64,000 bases of DNA. Source: an uncultured Roseateles sp. GTDB taxonomy: Bacteria > Pseudomonadota > Gammaproteobacteria > Burkholderiales > Burkholderiaceae_C. A program made the translations under genes and the position numbers. This document shows, in pieces, positions 1-8,245 of the stretch. How positions within the stretch are numbered: position 1 is the first letter of the stretch; every line of letters begins with the position of its first letter. Where the stretch lies: the NCBI RefSeq assembly GCF_963422335.1, contig NZ_OY729424.1, positions 5,456,001 to 5,520,000 on the forward strand. Direction: 5' to 3'. The notes beneath the pieces are model-generated. The model was not told where the DNA came from. It did no database searches and saw only the letters and a program-made list of their open reading frames with translations.

Positions 1-316
1 CCAGGCCGAGCTCGACGTTCTGCTGCACCGTCAGCCACGGAAACAGGGCAAAGGACTGGAACACCATGCTGATGCCCTGGGCCGGTCCGAACAACGGCCG
101 GCCGCGGTACAGCACATCGCCGGCATCCACGCCGATCAGCCCGGCCATGATGCGCAGCAGTGTCGATTTGCCCGAGCCCGACTGTCCCAGCAGGGCCACG
201 ATCTCGCCCTCGCGGAGACTGAAATCCACCCGATCCAGCACCGTGCGCGCGCTGCCGTCCGCCGAGCGGAACGACTTGTGCACGCCTCTGAGTTCTACCA
301 ACGGAGTCGTCATCAT
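1..316 (-). CDS. ABC transporter ATP-binding protein (nitrate/sulfonate type), partial
   Basis: This is the N-terminal 105 residues of an ABC-transporter ATPase; the rest lies outside the window. The Walker A motif GQSGSGKST and the Q-loop segment VFQSFALFPWLT are visible. The Q-loop wording is typical of the nitrate/sulfonate/taurine and anion importer ATPases. The gene starts five bases after the stop of the duplicated permease on the same strand, so the two are one operon and the ATPase should power that permease from the cytoplasmic face. Two adjacent ATG codons (316 and 313) could serve as start. The substrate cannot be read from the sequence. Confidence 0.9.
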   Translation of the reverse strand, partial: MMTTPLVELRGVHKSFRSADGSARTVLDRVDFSLREGEIVALLGQSGSGKSTLLRIMAGLIGVDAGDVLYRGRPLFGPAQGISMVFQSFALFPWLTVQQNVELGL

Positions 317-321
317 CTGTC

Positions 322-2049
322 CTAATTCGGAACCCTGTTCTCGGCCATCGCATACAGCTTGCGCCAGACAAAGTGATTCATGCCCATCACGAACACGCAC
401 ATCACGCCTATGCCCAGGGCGATGCGCGGGAAGTCGCCGCTGGCCGTCATGCGGGCGATGTAGCTGCCCAGGCCCTGGGCCTGCAGACTGGTGTTGCCCC
501 AGCTCACGTACTCGGCCACGATGCTGGCGTTCCAGGAGCCGCCGCTGGCCGTGATCGCTCCGGTCACGAAACTCGGAAACACCGCCGGCAGCAGGTAGCG
601 GCGCCACTTCAGCCAGCCCTTGAGCCCGAGGTTCTGTGCCGCCAGGCGCAGCTCGGTCGGAATGGTCGAAGCGCCGGCGATGACGTTGAACAGCAGATAC
701 CACTGCGTACCCAGCACCATCAGCGGCGACAGCCAGATGTCCGGGTCGAGCTTCCAGTGCACGATGCCGAACACCGCCACCGGGAACATCAGATTGGCCG
801 GAAAGGCGGCCAGAAACTGCGCCAGCGCCTGCAGCCGCCCCGACCAGCGCGGATTGAGGCCTATCCAGACCCCCACCGGCACCCAGACCAGCGAGGCCAG
901 CGCAATCAGCACCAGCACCCGCGCCAGGGTGTAGAGGCCGAGCAGGAACACATGGCCCACCTCGCGCCAGCCGACCTCGGCATGCACAAAGATCAGCAGG
1001 CGCCAGACGGCAAACATCACAGCCGCCGCCAGCACCGCGTCCCAGACGCGGCTCCACAGAGGCTTGGCCGGCGCCGGCCGTGCACGCACCGAGGTGCCGT
1101 CGAAACGGCGCCGGAACAGGCCGAAGCTGGCCTGCAGGGCCCGGGCGGGCAGCAGGACCAGGCGCTGGACGCGCTCGGTGCGGCGCAGCCAGGTCAGCAG
1201 CCAGGAGCTTTGTGCGGTGTCGCCGGCGCTGTCCTCGAAGCGGAACTTGTCGGCCCAGGCCAGCAGCGGGCGGAAGAACAGCTGGTCGTACAGCAGAATG
1301 CCCACCAGCATGCCGCCGATGGCCCAGCCGACCGCGTGCAGGTCGCGGGCCTCGATGGCCATCGCGATGTAGGAACCGATGCCCGGCAGCTTGATGTCCT
1401 GGTTGCTGACCGAAATGGCCTCGGAGGCGACGACGAAGAACCAGCCACCGGACATGCTCATCATCATGTTCCACAGCAGGCTGGGCATGGCAAAGGGCAG
1501 CTCCAGGCGCCAGAAGCGCTGCCAGCCCGAGAGCTGGAACACCTGGGCGGCCTCGCTCAACTCGGCCGGCACGGTGCGCATCGACTGGTAGAGGCTGAAA
1601 GCCATATTCCAGGCCTGCGAGGTGAAGATGGCAAAGATGGCCGCGCACTCCACGCCCAGCAGGCTGCCCGGAAACAGCGCAATGAAGCCGGCCACGGTGA
1701 TGGACAGAAAGCCCAGGATGGGGATGGACTGCAGGATGTCCAGCAGCGGCACCAGGACCCGCTCTGCAGCGCGGTACTTGGCCGCCAGCGCGGCAAAGGC
1801 GCAGGCAAACACCAGCGAGGCCATCATCGCCAGCGCCATGCGCAGCGTGGTGCGCAGCAGGTAGTAGGGCAGATAGCGGGGATCGAGCGTCAGCGCAATC
1901 GGCTCGCCCACCTCATAGGGCTGGGCCATCTGCGAGGCGCCGAAGGCCAGCAGGCCCAGCAGCACCAGGACCAGGGGCAGCAGGGCCCAGTCCCAGCGAT
2001 TGGTGCTGGCAGCCACCACTTGCAAAGGGTAAAAAGGCTTGGTCTGCAT
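322..2049 (-). CDS. ABC transporter permease with two fused permease domains
   Basis: A 575-residue inner-membrane protein made of two tandem binding-protein-dependent permease domains. One occupies about residues 60-270 and the other about 370-570, joined by a hydrophilic linker. Each half has about five to six hydrophobic segments and an EAA-like loop (EAAQVFQLSG in the first, LRLAAQNLGLKG in the second). This layout matches the duplicated permease family of anion-type ABC importers (COG4986), in which one polypeptide replaces the usual permease dimer. It is followed by its ATPase. No periplasmic binding-protein gene is seen upstream, where argH diverges, so that subunit is probably downstream outside the window. 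The start at 2049 is the first ATG before the first hydrophobic segment; an upstream in-frame extension antisense to argH is not plausible. Confidence 0.88.
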   Translation of the reverse strand: MQTKPFYPLQVVAASTNRWDWALLPLVLVLLGLLAFGASQMAQPYEVGEPIALTLDPRYLPYYLLRTTLRMALAMMASLVFACAFAALAAKYRAAERVLVPLLDILQSIPILGFLSITVAGFIALFPGSLLGVECAAIFAIFTSQAWNMAFSLYQSMRTVPAELSEAAQVFQLSGWQRFWRLELPFAMPSLLWNMMMSMSGGWFFVVASEAISVSNQDIKLPGIGSYIAMAIEARDLHAVGWAIGGMLVGILLYDQLFFRPLLAWADKFRFEDSAGDTAQSSWLLTWLRRTERVQRLVLLPARALQASFGLFRRRFDGTSVRARPAPAKPLWSRVWDAVLAAAVMFAVWRLLIFVHAEVGWREVGHVFLLGLYTLARVLVLIALASLVWVPVGVWIGLNPRWSGRLQALAQFLAAFPANLMFPVAVFGIVHWKLDPDIWLSPLMVLGTQWYLLFNVIAGASTIPTELRLAAQNLGLKGWLKWRRYLLPAVFPSFVTGAITASGGSWNASIVAEYVSWGNTSLQAQGLGSYIARMTASGDFPRIALGIGVMCVFVMGMNHFVWRKLYAMAENRVPN

Positions 2050-2093
2050 CGGCGGTGGAGTGAGGGAAGGCGGGAGACGGCCGCCATCATGCC

Positions 2094-2111
2094 CCAGCCT
2101 TGCAAGGCTGG
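2094..2111. promoter_or_regulatory. 18-bp perfect palindrome between divergent permease and argH genes
   Basis: The sequence CCAGCCTTG followed at once by CAAGGCTGG is a perfect 18-bp palindrome in the 156-bp divergent intergenic region. It lies 45 bp before the permease start and 95 bp before argH. A weak -10-like hexamer TAGAAT for argH lies at 2141-2146. A dyad in this position is what a dimeric repressor or activator operator would look like, but no regulator can be named. Confidence 0.4.
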
Positions 2112-2205
2112 TGTGACAGGGCCCCGCAGATGGCGGTCGATAGAATGGCGGCACTCCCCGCTGCCTTGCCAAGCGCCTGCCCGGCCTTGCCACACCCGAA
2201 CCGCC

Positions 2206-3606
2206 ATGTCCGACAACCAACTCGACAAGAAATCCCAAGCCTGGTCCGCACTGTTCTCGGAGCCGATGAGCGATCTGGTCAAGCGCTACACCGCCAGCGT
2301 CTTCTTCGACCAGCGCCTGTGGCGCGCCGACATCAGCGGCAGCCTGGCCCACGCCGAGATGCTGGCCGCCCAGGGCATCCTCAGCGCCGAGGACCTGGCC
2401 TCCATCGAGCGCGGCATGGCGCAGATCCGTGAAGACATCGAAGCCGGCCGTTTCGAATGGAAGCTGGACCTGGAGGACGTGCACCTGAACATCGAGGCGC
2501 GGCTGACCCAGCTGGTCGGCGACGCCGGCAAGCGCCTGCACACCGGCCGCTCGCGCAACGATCAGGTCGCCACCGATGTGCGGCTGTGGCTGCGCGACGA
2601 GATCGACGCCATCCAGGGCCTGCTGCAGGCCTTGCAGCTCGCCCTGGTGGACGTGGCCGAGAAGAACGCCGAGGTCATACTGCCCGGCTTCACCCATTTG
2701 CAGGTCGCCCAGCCGGTCAGCTTCGGCCACCATCTGCTGGCCTATGTCGAGATGTTCAGCCGTGACGCCGAGCGCCTGGCCGATGTGCGCAAGCGGGTCA
2801 ACCGCCTGCCGCTGGGCGCCGCCGCCCTGGCCGGCACCAGCTATCCGCTGGACCGCGAGCGCGTGGCCCGCACCCTGGCCATGGACGGCGTCTGCCAGAA
2901 CAGCCTGGACGCCGTCAGCGACCGCGATTTCGCGATCGAATTCAGCGCCGCCGCCAGCCTGGTGATGATCCATATCTCGCGCCTCAGCGAGGAGCTGATC
3001 CTGTGGATGAGCCAGAGCTTTGGCTTCATCGACCTGGCGGACCGCTTCTGCACCGGCTCATCGATCATGCCGCAGAAGAAGAACCCCGACGTGCCCGAGC
3101 TGGCCCGCGGCAAGACCGGCCGCGTGGTCGGCCATCTGATGGGCCTGATCACCCTGATGAAGGGCCAGCCCCTGGCCTACAACAAGGACAACCAGGAAGA
3201 CAAGGAGCCGCTGTTCGACACGGTGGACACCTTGAAGGACACGCTGCGCATCTTTGCCGAGCTGGCCGGCGGCATCACCGTCAAGCCCGAGGCGATGGAG
3301 CGGGCGGCGCTGAAGGGCTATGCCACCGCCACCGACCTGGCCGACTACCTGACCAAGAAGGGCCTGCCCTTCCGCGATGCCCATGAGGTGGTGGCCCACG
3401 CGGTGAAGACGGCGATTGCCAAGGGCGTGGACCTGTCGCAGCTTTCCCTGCCCGAGCTGCAGGCCTTCAACCCGGCCGTCGAGGCCGATGTGTTCGAGGT
3501 GCTGTCGCTGCGCGGCTCGCTGAATGCCCGCAACATCCTCGGCGGCACGGCACCGGCCCAGGTGCGGGCTCAGATCGCCAGGCACCGGGCGCGGCTGAAC
3601 CCCTGA
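2206..3606 (+). CDS. argH: Argininosuccinate lyase
   Basis: A 466-residue enzyme of the fumarase/aspartase superfamily. It splits argininosuccinate into arginine and fumarate, the last step of arginine biosynthesis, in the cytoplasm as a tetramer. The family signature GSSIMPQKKNPD, with its flexible catalytic-serine loop, is intact near residue 285. The substrate-binding segment TGRSRNDQVATD is intact near residue 115. Length is normal for ArgH. The reading frame stays open far upstream of the chosen ATG, but that part is antisense to the permease. The ATG at 2206 opens the conserved N-terminus with the segment KRYTASVFFDQRLW. It stands alone here, without other arg genes. Confidence 0.97.
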   Translation: MSDNQLDKKSQAWSALFSEPMSDLVKRYTASVFFDQRLWRADISGSLAHAEMLAAQGILSAEDLASIERGMAQIREDIEAGRFEWKLDLEDVHLNIEARLTQLVGDAGKRLHTGRSRNDQVATDVRLWLRDEIDAIQGLLQALQLALVDVAEKNAEVILPGFTHLQVAQPVSFGHHLLAYVEMFSRDAERLADVRKRVNRLPLGAAALAGTSYPLDRERVARTLAMDGVCQNSLDAVSDRDFAIEFSAAASLVMIHISRLSEELILWMSQSFGFIDLADRFCTGSSIMPQKKNPDVPELARGKTGRVVGHLMGLITLMKGQPLAYNKDNQEDKEPLFDTVDTLKDTLRIFAELAGGITVKPEAMERAALKGYATATDLADYLTKKGLPFRDAHEVVAHAVKTAIAKGVDLSQLSLPELQAFNPAVEADVFEVLSLRGSLNARNILGGTAPAQVRAQIARHRARLNP

Positions 3607-3621
3607 TCACCGGTTCGACCC

Positions 3622-4104
3622 TCAGGGCTTGGCCGCGCAATCGCAGGGCAGCTCTTCACCGCGATCGAACACCACCCGCCAGACGCCGGGCGCCTCCAGC
3701 CGCCAGACGGAGTTGAAGCGCGAGACCAGCTTGCCCTCGGGCGAGTAGACCGGGCCGCTGCTGTGCGCCAGCGTACCGCCGGCCGTCACCTCGACCTGGT
3801 CCGGCGCCCAGGAAAACGGCGCTTGAGCCCCGTCGAACAGCGGCTTCCAGGCCCGCGCCACCTCGGCCCGGCCGTGCGAGACCTTGCGGCCGAAGAACAC
3901 CGCGTCCTCGGACACGAACTGCGCGAAGGCAGCATGATCGCGCTGGGCCATGGTCTTGGCGAAGGCGCGCTCGGCCTCGGCGACCTGGCGGGTCAGCGGA
4001 TCGCGGTCCAGCGCCGGCGGCGCGGCCGCTGGCTGGGCCCATGCCGGCAAGCCCATCATCACGATCAGCGCCGCGGCTGCCGCGGCAAAGTGGGCTGGCT
4101 TCAT
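3622..4104 (-). CDS. Exported SnoaL/DUF4440-like protein (NTF2 fold)
   Basis: A 160-residue protein with a signal peptide (residues 1 to about 23, ending in AWA) and a single NTF2-like domain of the DUF4440/SnoaL kind. The pattern DPLTRQVAEAERAFAKTMAQ, FVSEDAVFFGR and VWRLEAPGVWRVVFDRG is the typical helix followed by curved-sheet signature of these domains. It is probably periplasmic. Two cysteines close to the C-terminus (CDC) are unusual. No substrate or partner can be named; many such proteins bind small hydrophobic molecules. It ends 15 bp from argH, convergent with it. Confidence 0.75.
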   Translation of the reverse strand: MKPAHFAAAAAALIVMMGLPAWAQPAAAPPALDRDPLTRQVAEAERAFAKTMAQRDHAAFAQFVSEDAVFFGRKVSHGRAEVARAWKPLFDGAQAPFSWAPDQVEVTAGGTLAHSSGPVYSPEGKLVSRFNSVWRLEAPGVWRVVFDRGEELPCDCAAKP

Positions 4105-4206
4105 CGTCGGGCTCCTCGATGTGGTGAGGCCGCGAGCATCGCATCACGGCCTGCACACCGGGGGCCGATGCGACGAAGCCGGCCAGCGCCGGCACGAGCC
4201 GCCCTA

Positions 4207-4755
4207 TCAGGGCCCCAGATGCTCCAGCGCCTCCTGCGCCATCAGCTGTCCCAGCGGCCCGGGCTGGAAGCGGCCCAGCACCCGGGGCGTCAGCGCGTAG
4301 TCGCGCTGGTTGGTGTAGTGGGACATTCCTATCGTCGGCAGCGAGCCTTCCAGTCGTGGGCCCTTGCTGCCGAGCAGCGGGTAGATGCGCAGACGCGCCA
4401 CCAGCATCAAGGCCTCGGGATCGGAGAAGACCGCAGTCTCGAGGATCTGGTTGCAGCCGCTGGACACCGCCTGGGCCAGCAGCAGGCGCTGGTTGCGCGG
4501 GATGTCGGTGGCGGCCACCGGCAGCACCAGCGGCACGGCCTGGCGGCCGCTGGCCTGCAGCACCTGCGTGACCTGCTGGTTGAAGCTCATATTGAAACCG
4601 TCCCACAGCTGATTGCGCTGCGGCTCGTCGGGCTCGAAGTTGCGGCCGTGGCCGAACACCAGCACGCAGGGGCTGGCGGGCTCCTGTGCCTGGGCGGCGG
4701 GGCCCAGCAGGACCGTCAGGACCATCAGCAAGATTGAAGCAGCAGCACGACGCAT
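4207..4755 (-). CDS. Exported protein of unknown function
   Basis: A 182-residue protein beginning with a clear signal peptide (MRRAAASILLMVLTVLLGPAAQAQ). I do not recognise the mature part. It begins with CVLVFGHGRNFEPDEPQRN and contains a stretch suggesting a Rossmann-like fold that resets to the periplasm (VPLVLPVAATDIPRNQRLLL, then SSGCNQILETAVFSDPEA). Two cysteines could form a disulfide. The frame is open upstream to 4887, but the ATG at 4755 is the one that gives a signal peptide and does not run into dinB. It lies divergent to dinB, with 70 bp between them. Confidence 0.65.
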   Translation of the reverse strand: MRRAAASILLMVLTVLLGPAAQAQEPASPCVLVFGHGRNFEPDEPQRNQLWDGFNMSFNQQVTQVLQASGRQAVPLVLPVAATDIPRNQRLLLAQAVSSGCNQILETAVFSDPEALMLVARLRIYPLLGSKGPRLEGSLPTIGMSHYTNQRDYALTPRVLGRFQPGPLGQLMAQEALEHLGP

Positions 4756-4825
4756 CGATGGGAGCGCAAAAGAGGGACAGCCGCGAGTGTAGGCAAAGCC
4801 GGCGCCACAGCCTCCACAATGCAGC

Positions 4826-6073
4826 ATGGCAGCAACGCTGAGCTCTCCACCCCCAACTCCAGGACGCCTGATCGCGCACCTGGACATGGACGCGTTCTAC
4901 GCGTCGGTGGAGTTGCTGCGCTATCCCGATCTGAAGGGCCAGCCGGTGGTGATCGGCGGCGGCCGGCGCCATGAACCGGTGCTGCGCGAGGACGGCAGCC
5001 GCGAGTATTCCCGGCTGCGCGACTACACCGGCCGCGGCGTCACCACCACCGCCACCTACGAGGCCCGCGACCTGGGGGTGCACTCGGGCATGGGTTTGAT
5101 GAAGGCGGCCGTGCGTGCCCCCGACGCCATCCTGCTGCCGATGGACTTCGACGCCTACCGCATGCACTCGCGCCGCTTCAAGGCCGCCGTGGCCGAGCTG
5201 GCGCCGGTGATCGAGGATCGCGGCATCGATGAGATCTACATCGACCTCGGCGACGTGCCCGGCGCCCGCGATGCTGTCGGCCACGACCCGCTGGGCGGCG
5301 TGCGCGCGCTGGCCCAGGAGATCAAGAACAATGTGCGGCGCGCCACCGGCCTGAGCTGCTCGATCGGCATCACACCCAACAAGCTGCTGTCCAAGATTGC
5401 CTCCGAGCTGGACAAGCCCGATGGGCTGACGATACTGACCCTGGACGACATCCCCTCCCGCATCTGGCCGATGGCCACACGCAAGATCAATGGCATAGGC
5501 CCCAAGGCCGCCGCCAAGCTGGCCACGCTGGGCATACGCACCGTCGGCGAGGTGGCGGCAGCCGAACCGGCCTGGCTGATCGAACAGTTCGGCCGCAGCT
5601 TCGGCGCCTGGCTGCACGAGGCCTCGCATGGCCGCGACGAGCGGCCGGTGGTGACGCACAGCGAGCCGGTGTCGATCAGCCGCGAGACCACCTTCGAGCG
5701 CGACCTGCATGCCAGGCATGACCGCGCCGAGCTGGGCGCGATCTTCACCCGGCTGTGCGTGCAGCTGGCCGGCGACCTGCAACGCAAGGGCTATCTGGGC
5801 CGCACCGTGGGCATCAAGCTGCGCTTCGTGGGCTTTCGCACCGTCACCCGTGATCTGACCCTGGATCTGCCGGTGCAGGACGCCGAGGCGATACGCGCCG
5901 CCGCCGGCGCCTGCCTGAAGCGGGTGGACCTGAGCCAGCGCCTGCGCCTGCTCGGCGTGCGCATCGGCGGCCTGTGCCGGCCTGGCGATGTGCAGGCCAG
6001 CCGGCGCACGCCGCGTGCAGCCAAGCCCGTGGCCGAGTTGCCGCCATCGCCACAGAATCTGACCTTGTTCTGA
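4826..6073 (+). CDS. dinB: DNA polymerase IV (Y-family, translesion)
   Basis: A 415-residue Y-family polymerase. The catalytic acidic motifs HLDMDAFYASVE (near residue 19) and EDRGIDEIYIDL (near 133) are intact, as are the steric-gate region and the helix-hairpin-helix segment KINGIGPKAAAKL. It copies damaged DNA in the cytoplasm. About 20 residues are inserted between the finger strand QPVVIGGG and the segment YEARDLGVHSGM, compared with Escherichia coli DinB. The inserted part contains EYSRLRDYTGRG. I recall the same insert from other Burkholderiales polymerases. No beta-clamp motif was firmly identified, though the last residues (PQNLTLF) fit a clamp-binding peptide. The next gene starts one base after the stop. 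Confidence 0.93.
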   Translation: MAATLSSPPPTPGRLIAHLDMDAFYASVELLRYPDLKGQPVVIGGGRRHEPVLREDGSREYSRLRDYTGRGVTTTATYEARDLGVHSGMGLMKAAVRAPDAILLPMDFDAYRMHSRRFKAAVAELAPVIEDRGIDEIYIDLGDVPGARDAVGHDPLGGVRALAQEIKNNVRRATGLSCSIGITPNKLLSKIASELDKPDGLTILTLDDIPSRIWPMATRKINGIGPKAAAKLATLGIRTVGEVAAAEPAWLIEQFGRSFGAWLHEASHGRDERPVVTHSEPVSISRETTFERDLHARHDRAELGAIFTRLCVQLAGDLQRKGYLGRTVGIKLRFVGFRTVTRDLTLDLPVQDAEAIRAAAGACLKRVDLSQRLRLLGVRIGGLCRPGDVQASRRTPRAAKPVAELPPSPQNLTLF

Positions 6074-6074
6074 C

Positions 6075-6992
6075 ATGCCCCACACGCCCTCTGCAGACAC
6101 CCGCTTCCCGTCGATCGAAGGCCTGCGCGCCTTCGAGGCCGCCGCCCGCCTGGGCAGCCTGGAGCGCGCCGCCGAGGCCCTGCACATCGGCGCCAGCGCC
6201 GTCAGCAAACGCATCAGCACGCTCGAAGAACTGCTGGGCGCCGCCCTGCTGGATCGCACCCTCAAGCCGCTGGCGCTGACGGCCACCGGCAAGGAGTATC
6301 TGGAGCAGGTGCGCGCCGCCCTGGCCCTGCTGGCCGCCACGCCGCTGCACCGCCGCAGCGCCCAGCGTCTGCAGCGCCTGCGCATCACCGCGCCGCCGAC
6401 CTTCGCCCGCCAGATCCTGGTGCCGGCCCTGCCCGGCTTCACCGACGCCCATCCCGAGCTGGAACTGGAACTCTTGCTGAGCACGCCCTATCTCGACGAG
6501 GCCGGCCCGGCCGCCGACCTGGAGATACGCAATGGCGAGCCCGCCGCCCTGGCTGAGCCGTGCCAGGTCTTGATGCAGGACTGGGTCACGCCTATGGCCG
6601 CACCGGCCCTGCTGCAGCGCCTGCCCGCGCTGCGCCGACCGGCCGATCTGGCGCTGGCGCCGCTACTGCGCACGCCGCTGGAGCCCTGGACCCCCTGGCT
6701 GCGCGCCGCCGGCCTGGACTGGCAAGAGCCGTCCCGGGGCACCCGCTTCGTCGATCTGGGCCTGACGCTGGAGGCGGCCGTCGGTGGCCAGGGCGTGGCC
6801 CTGGGCCGGCCCAGCCTGGCCGCGCCCTATCTGCGCAGCGGCGCGCTGCGGCGGCTGTTCGATCTGCAAGTGCCTGCCGTCAAGTCCTACTACCTGCTGA
6901 CGCACCAGGCCAGCCCCGGCGCGCAACAGTTCGCGCAGTGGCTGGGCCGGCACTGTGCGGGCCTGGCTGAGGATTCTTCAGCCAGCGCCTGA
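6075..6992 (+). CDS. LysR-family transcriptional regulator (GcvA-like)
   Basis: A 305-residue LysR-type regulator. The N-terminal winged helix-turn-helix (residues 13-72) reads FPSIEGLRAFEAAARLGSLE followed by RAAEALHIGASAVSKRISTL, typical of the GcvA subgroup. A periplasmic-binding-like effector domain follows from about residue 95. It starts one base after the dinB stop, so the two may be cotranscribed, but its likely target is the next gene, an alpha-hydroxy-acid oxidase 71 bp downstream on the same strand. The effector is unknown. Confidence 0.9.
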   Translation: MPHTPSADTRFPSIEGLRAFEAAARLGSLERAAEALHIGASAVSKRISTLEELLGAALLDRTLKPLALTATGKEYLEQVRAALALLAATPLHRRSAQRLQRLRITAPPTFARQILVPALPGFTDAHPELELELLLSTPYLDEAGPAADLEIRNGEPAALAEPCQVLMQDWVTPMAAPALLQRLPALRRPADLALAPLLRTPLEPWTPWLRAAGLDWQEPSRGTRFVDLGLTLEAAVGGQGVALGRPSLAAPYLRSGALRRLFDLQVPAVKSYYLLTHQASPGAQQFAQWLGRHCAGLAEDSSASA

Positions 6993-7063
6993 ATATCTTT
7001 CTGGTCGCCGCTGCCGCAGTGGCCTAGCATGCCGATGATTGCCATCAGAAGAAGAGACAGACC

Positions 7064-8221
7064 ATGCCCGTGATCACCTGCATCGAAGACCTGCGCGTCC
7101 TGGCCAAGCAGCGCGTGCCGCGCATGTTTTACGACTATGCCGACGCCGGCTCCTGGACCGAGGGCACCTACCGTGCCAACGAGAGCGACTTTCAGGCCAT
7201 CAAGCTGCGCCAGCGTGTGGCCGTGAACATGGAGAACCGCAGCACGCGCACCACCATGGTCGGCCAGCCGGTGGCCATGCCGGTGGCCATCGCCCCGACC
7301 GGGCTGACCGGCATGCAGCATGCCGACGGCGAGATCCTCGCCGCCCGTGCGGCCAAGGCCTTTGGCGTGCCGTTCACGCTGTCGACGATGAGCATCTGCT
7401 CGATCGAGGACGTGGCCGAGGCGACGCAAGCACCGTTCTGGTTCCAGCTCTATGTGATGCGCGACCGCGACTTCATCGAGCGCCTGATCGACCGGGCCAA
7501 GGCCGCCAACTGCTCGGCCCTGCAGCTGACCCTGGACCTGCAAATCCTCGGCCAGCGCCACAAGGACATCAAGAACGGCCTGTCCACGCCGCCCAAACCG
7601 ACACTGGCCAACATCCTCAACCTGATGACCAAGCCGCGCTGGTGCCTGGGCATGGCGGGCACGAAGCGCCGCAGCTTCGGCAATATCGTCGGCCATGCCA
7701 AGGGCGTCGGCGATCTGTCATCGCTGTCGGCCTGGACGGCCGAGCAGTTCGACCCGGGTCTGAGCTGGGCCGATGTCGAGTGGATCAAGAAGCGCTGGGG
7801 CGGCAAGCTGATACTGAAGGGCATCATGGACGCCGAGGATGCCCGCCTGGCCGTCGACAGCGGGGCCGATGCGCTGATCGTCTCCAACCATGGCGGCCGC
7901 CAGCTGGATGGTGCGCCCTCATCGATACAGGCCCTGCCCTCGATTGCCGAGGCCGTGGGCAAGGATATCGAGGTCTGGATGGACGGCGGCATACGCTCGG
8001 GCCAGGACGTGCTCAAGGCCTGGGCCCTGGGCGCCCGCGGCACCTTGATAGGCCGCAGCTTCCTCTACGGCCTGGGCGCAATGGGCGAGGCGGGCGTGAC
8101 CCGCTGCCTGGAGATCATCCACAAGGAGCTGGACCTAACCATGGCCTTTTGCGGCCATACGCAGATCCAGAATGTGGGGCGGGACATTCTGCTGCCTGGG
8201 ACGCTGCCCCGGGCGCTCTGA
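7064..8221 (+). CDS. FMN-dependent alpha-hydroxy-acid oxidase/dehydrogenase
   Basis: A 385-residue TIM-barrel flavoprotein of the LldD/glycolate oxidase family, which oxidises L-2-hydroxy acids to 2-oxo acids using FMN. Visible family features are FYDYADAGSWTEGT near the start, the FMN-binding segment VAIAPTGLTGMQHADGE, and the signature SNHGGRQLDGAPSS, which carries the catalytic His and the substrate-binding Arg. The segment WMDGGIRSGQDVLKAWALGA is the phosphate-binding end of the barrel. Length matches L-lactate dehydrogenases (about 380). Whether it prefers lactate, glycolate, mandelate or another acid cannot be told. A ribosome-binding stretch (aagagacag) precedes the ATG. The upstream LysR gene may control it. 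Confidence 0.9.
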   Translation: MPVITCIEDLRVLAKQRVPRMFYDYADAGSWTEGTYRANESDFQAIKLRQRVAVNMENRSTRTTMVGQPVAMPVAIAPTGLTGMQHADGEILAARAAKAFGVPFTLSTMSICSIEDVAEATQAPFWFQLYVMRDRDFIERLIDRAKAANCSALQLTLDLQILGQRHKDIKNGLSTPPKPTLANILNLMTKPRWCLGMAGTKRRSFGNIVGHAKGVGDLSSLSAWTAEQFDPGLSWADVEWIKKRWGGKLILKGIMDAEDARLAVDSGADALIVSNHGGRQLDGAPSSIQALPSIAEAVGKDIEVWMDGGIRSGQDVLKAWALGARGTLIGRSFLYGLGAMGEAGVTRCLEIIHKELDLTMAFCGHTQIQNVGRDILLPGTLPRAL

Positions 8222-8245
8222 GCCCCGCTCAGATCGTTTGCGCTC

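Noticed and set aside
373..2205. Long plus-strand frame leading into argH
   Set aside because: It is antisense to the duplicated permease and joins argH in frame by chance; argH similarity begins at 2206.
4826..6073. The roughly 20-residue insert in DinB as a novel feature
   Set aside because: From memory the same insert occurs in other Burkholderiales Y-family polymerases, so it is a lineage trait, not a new one.
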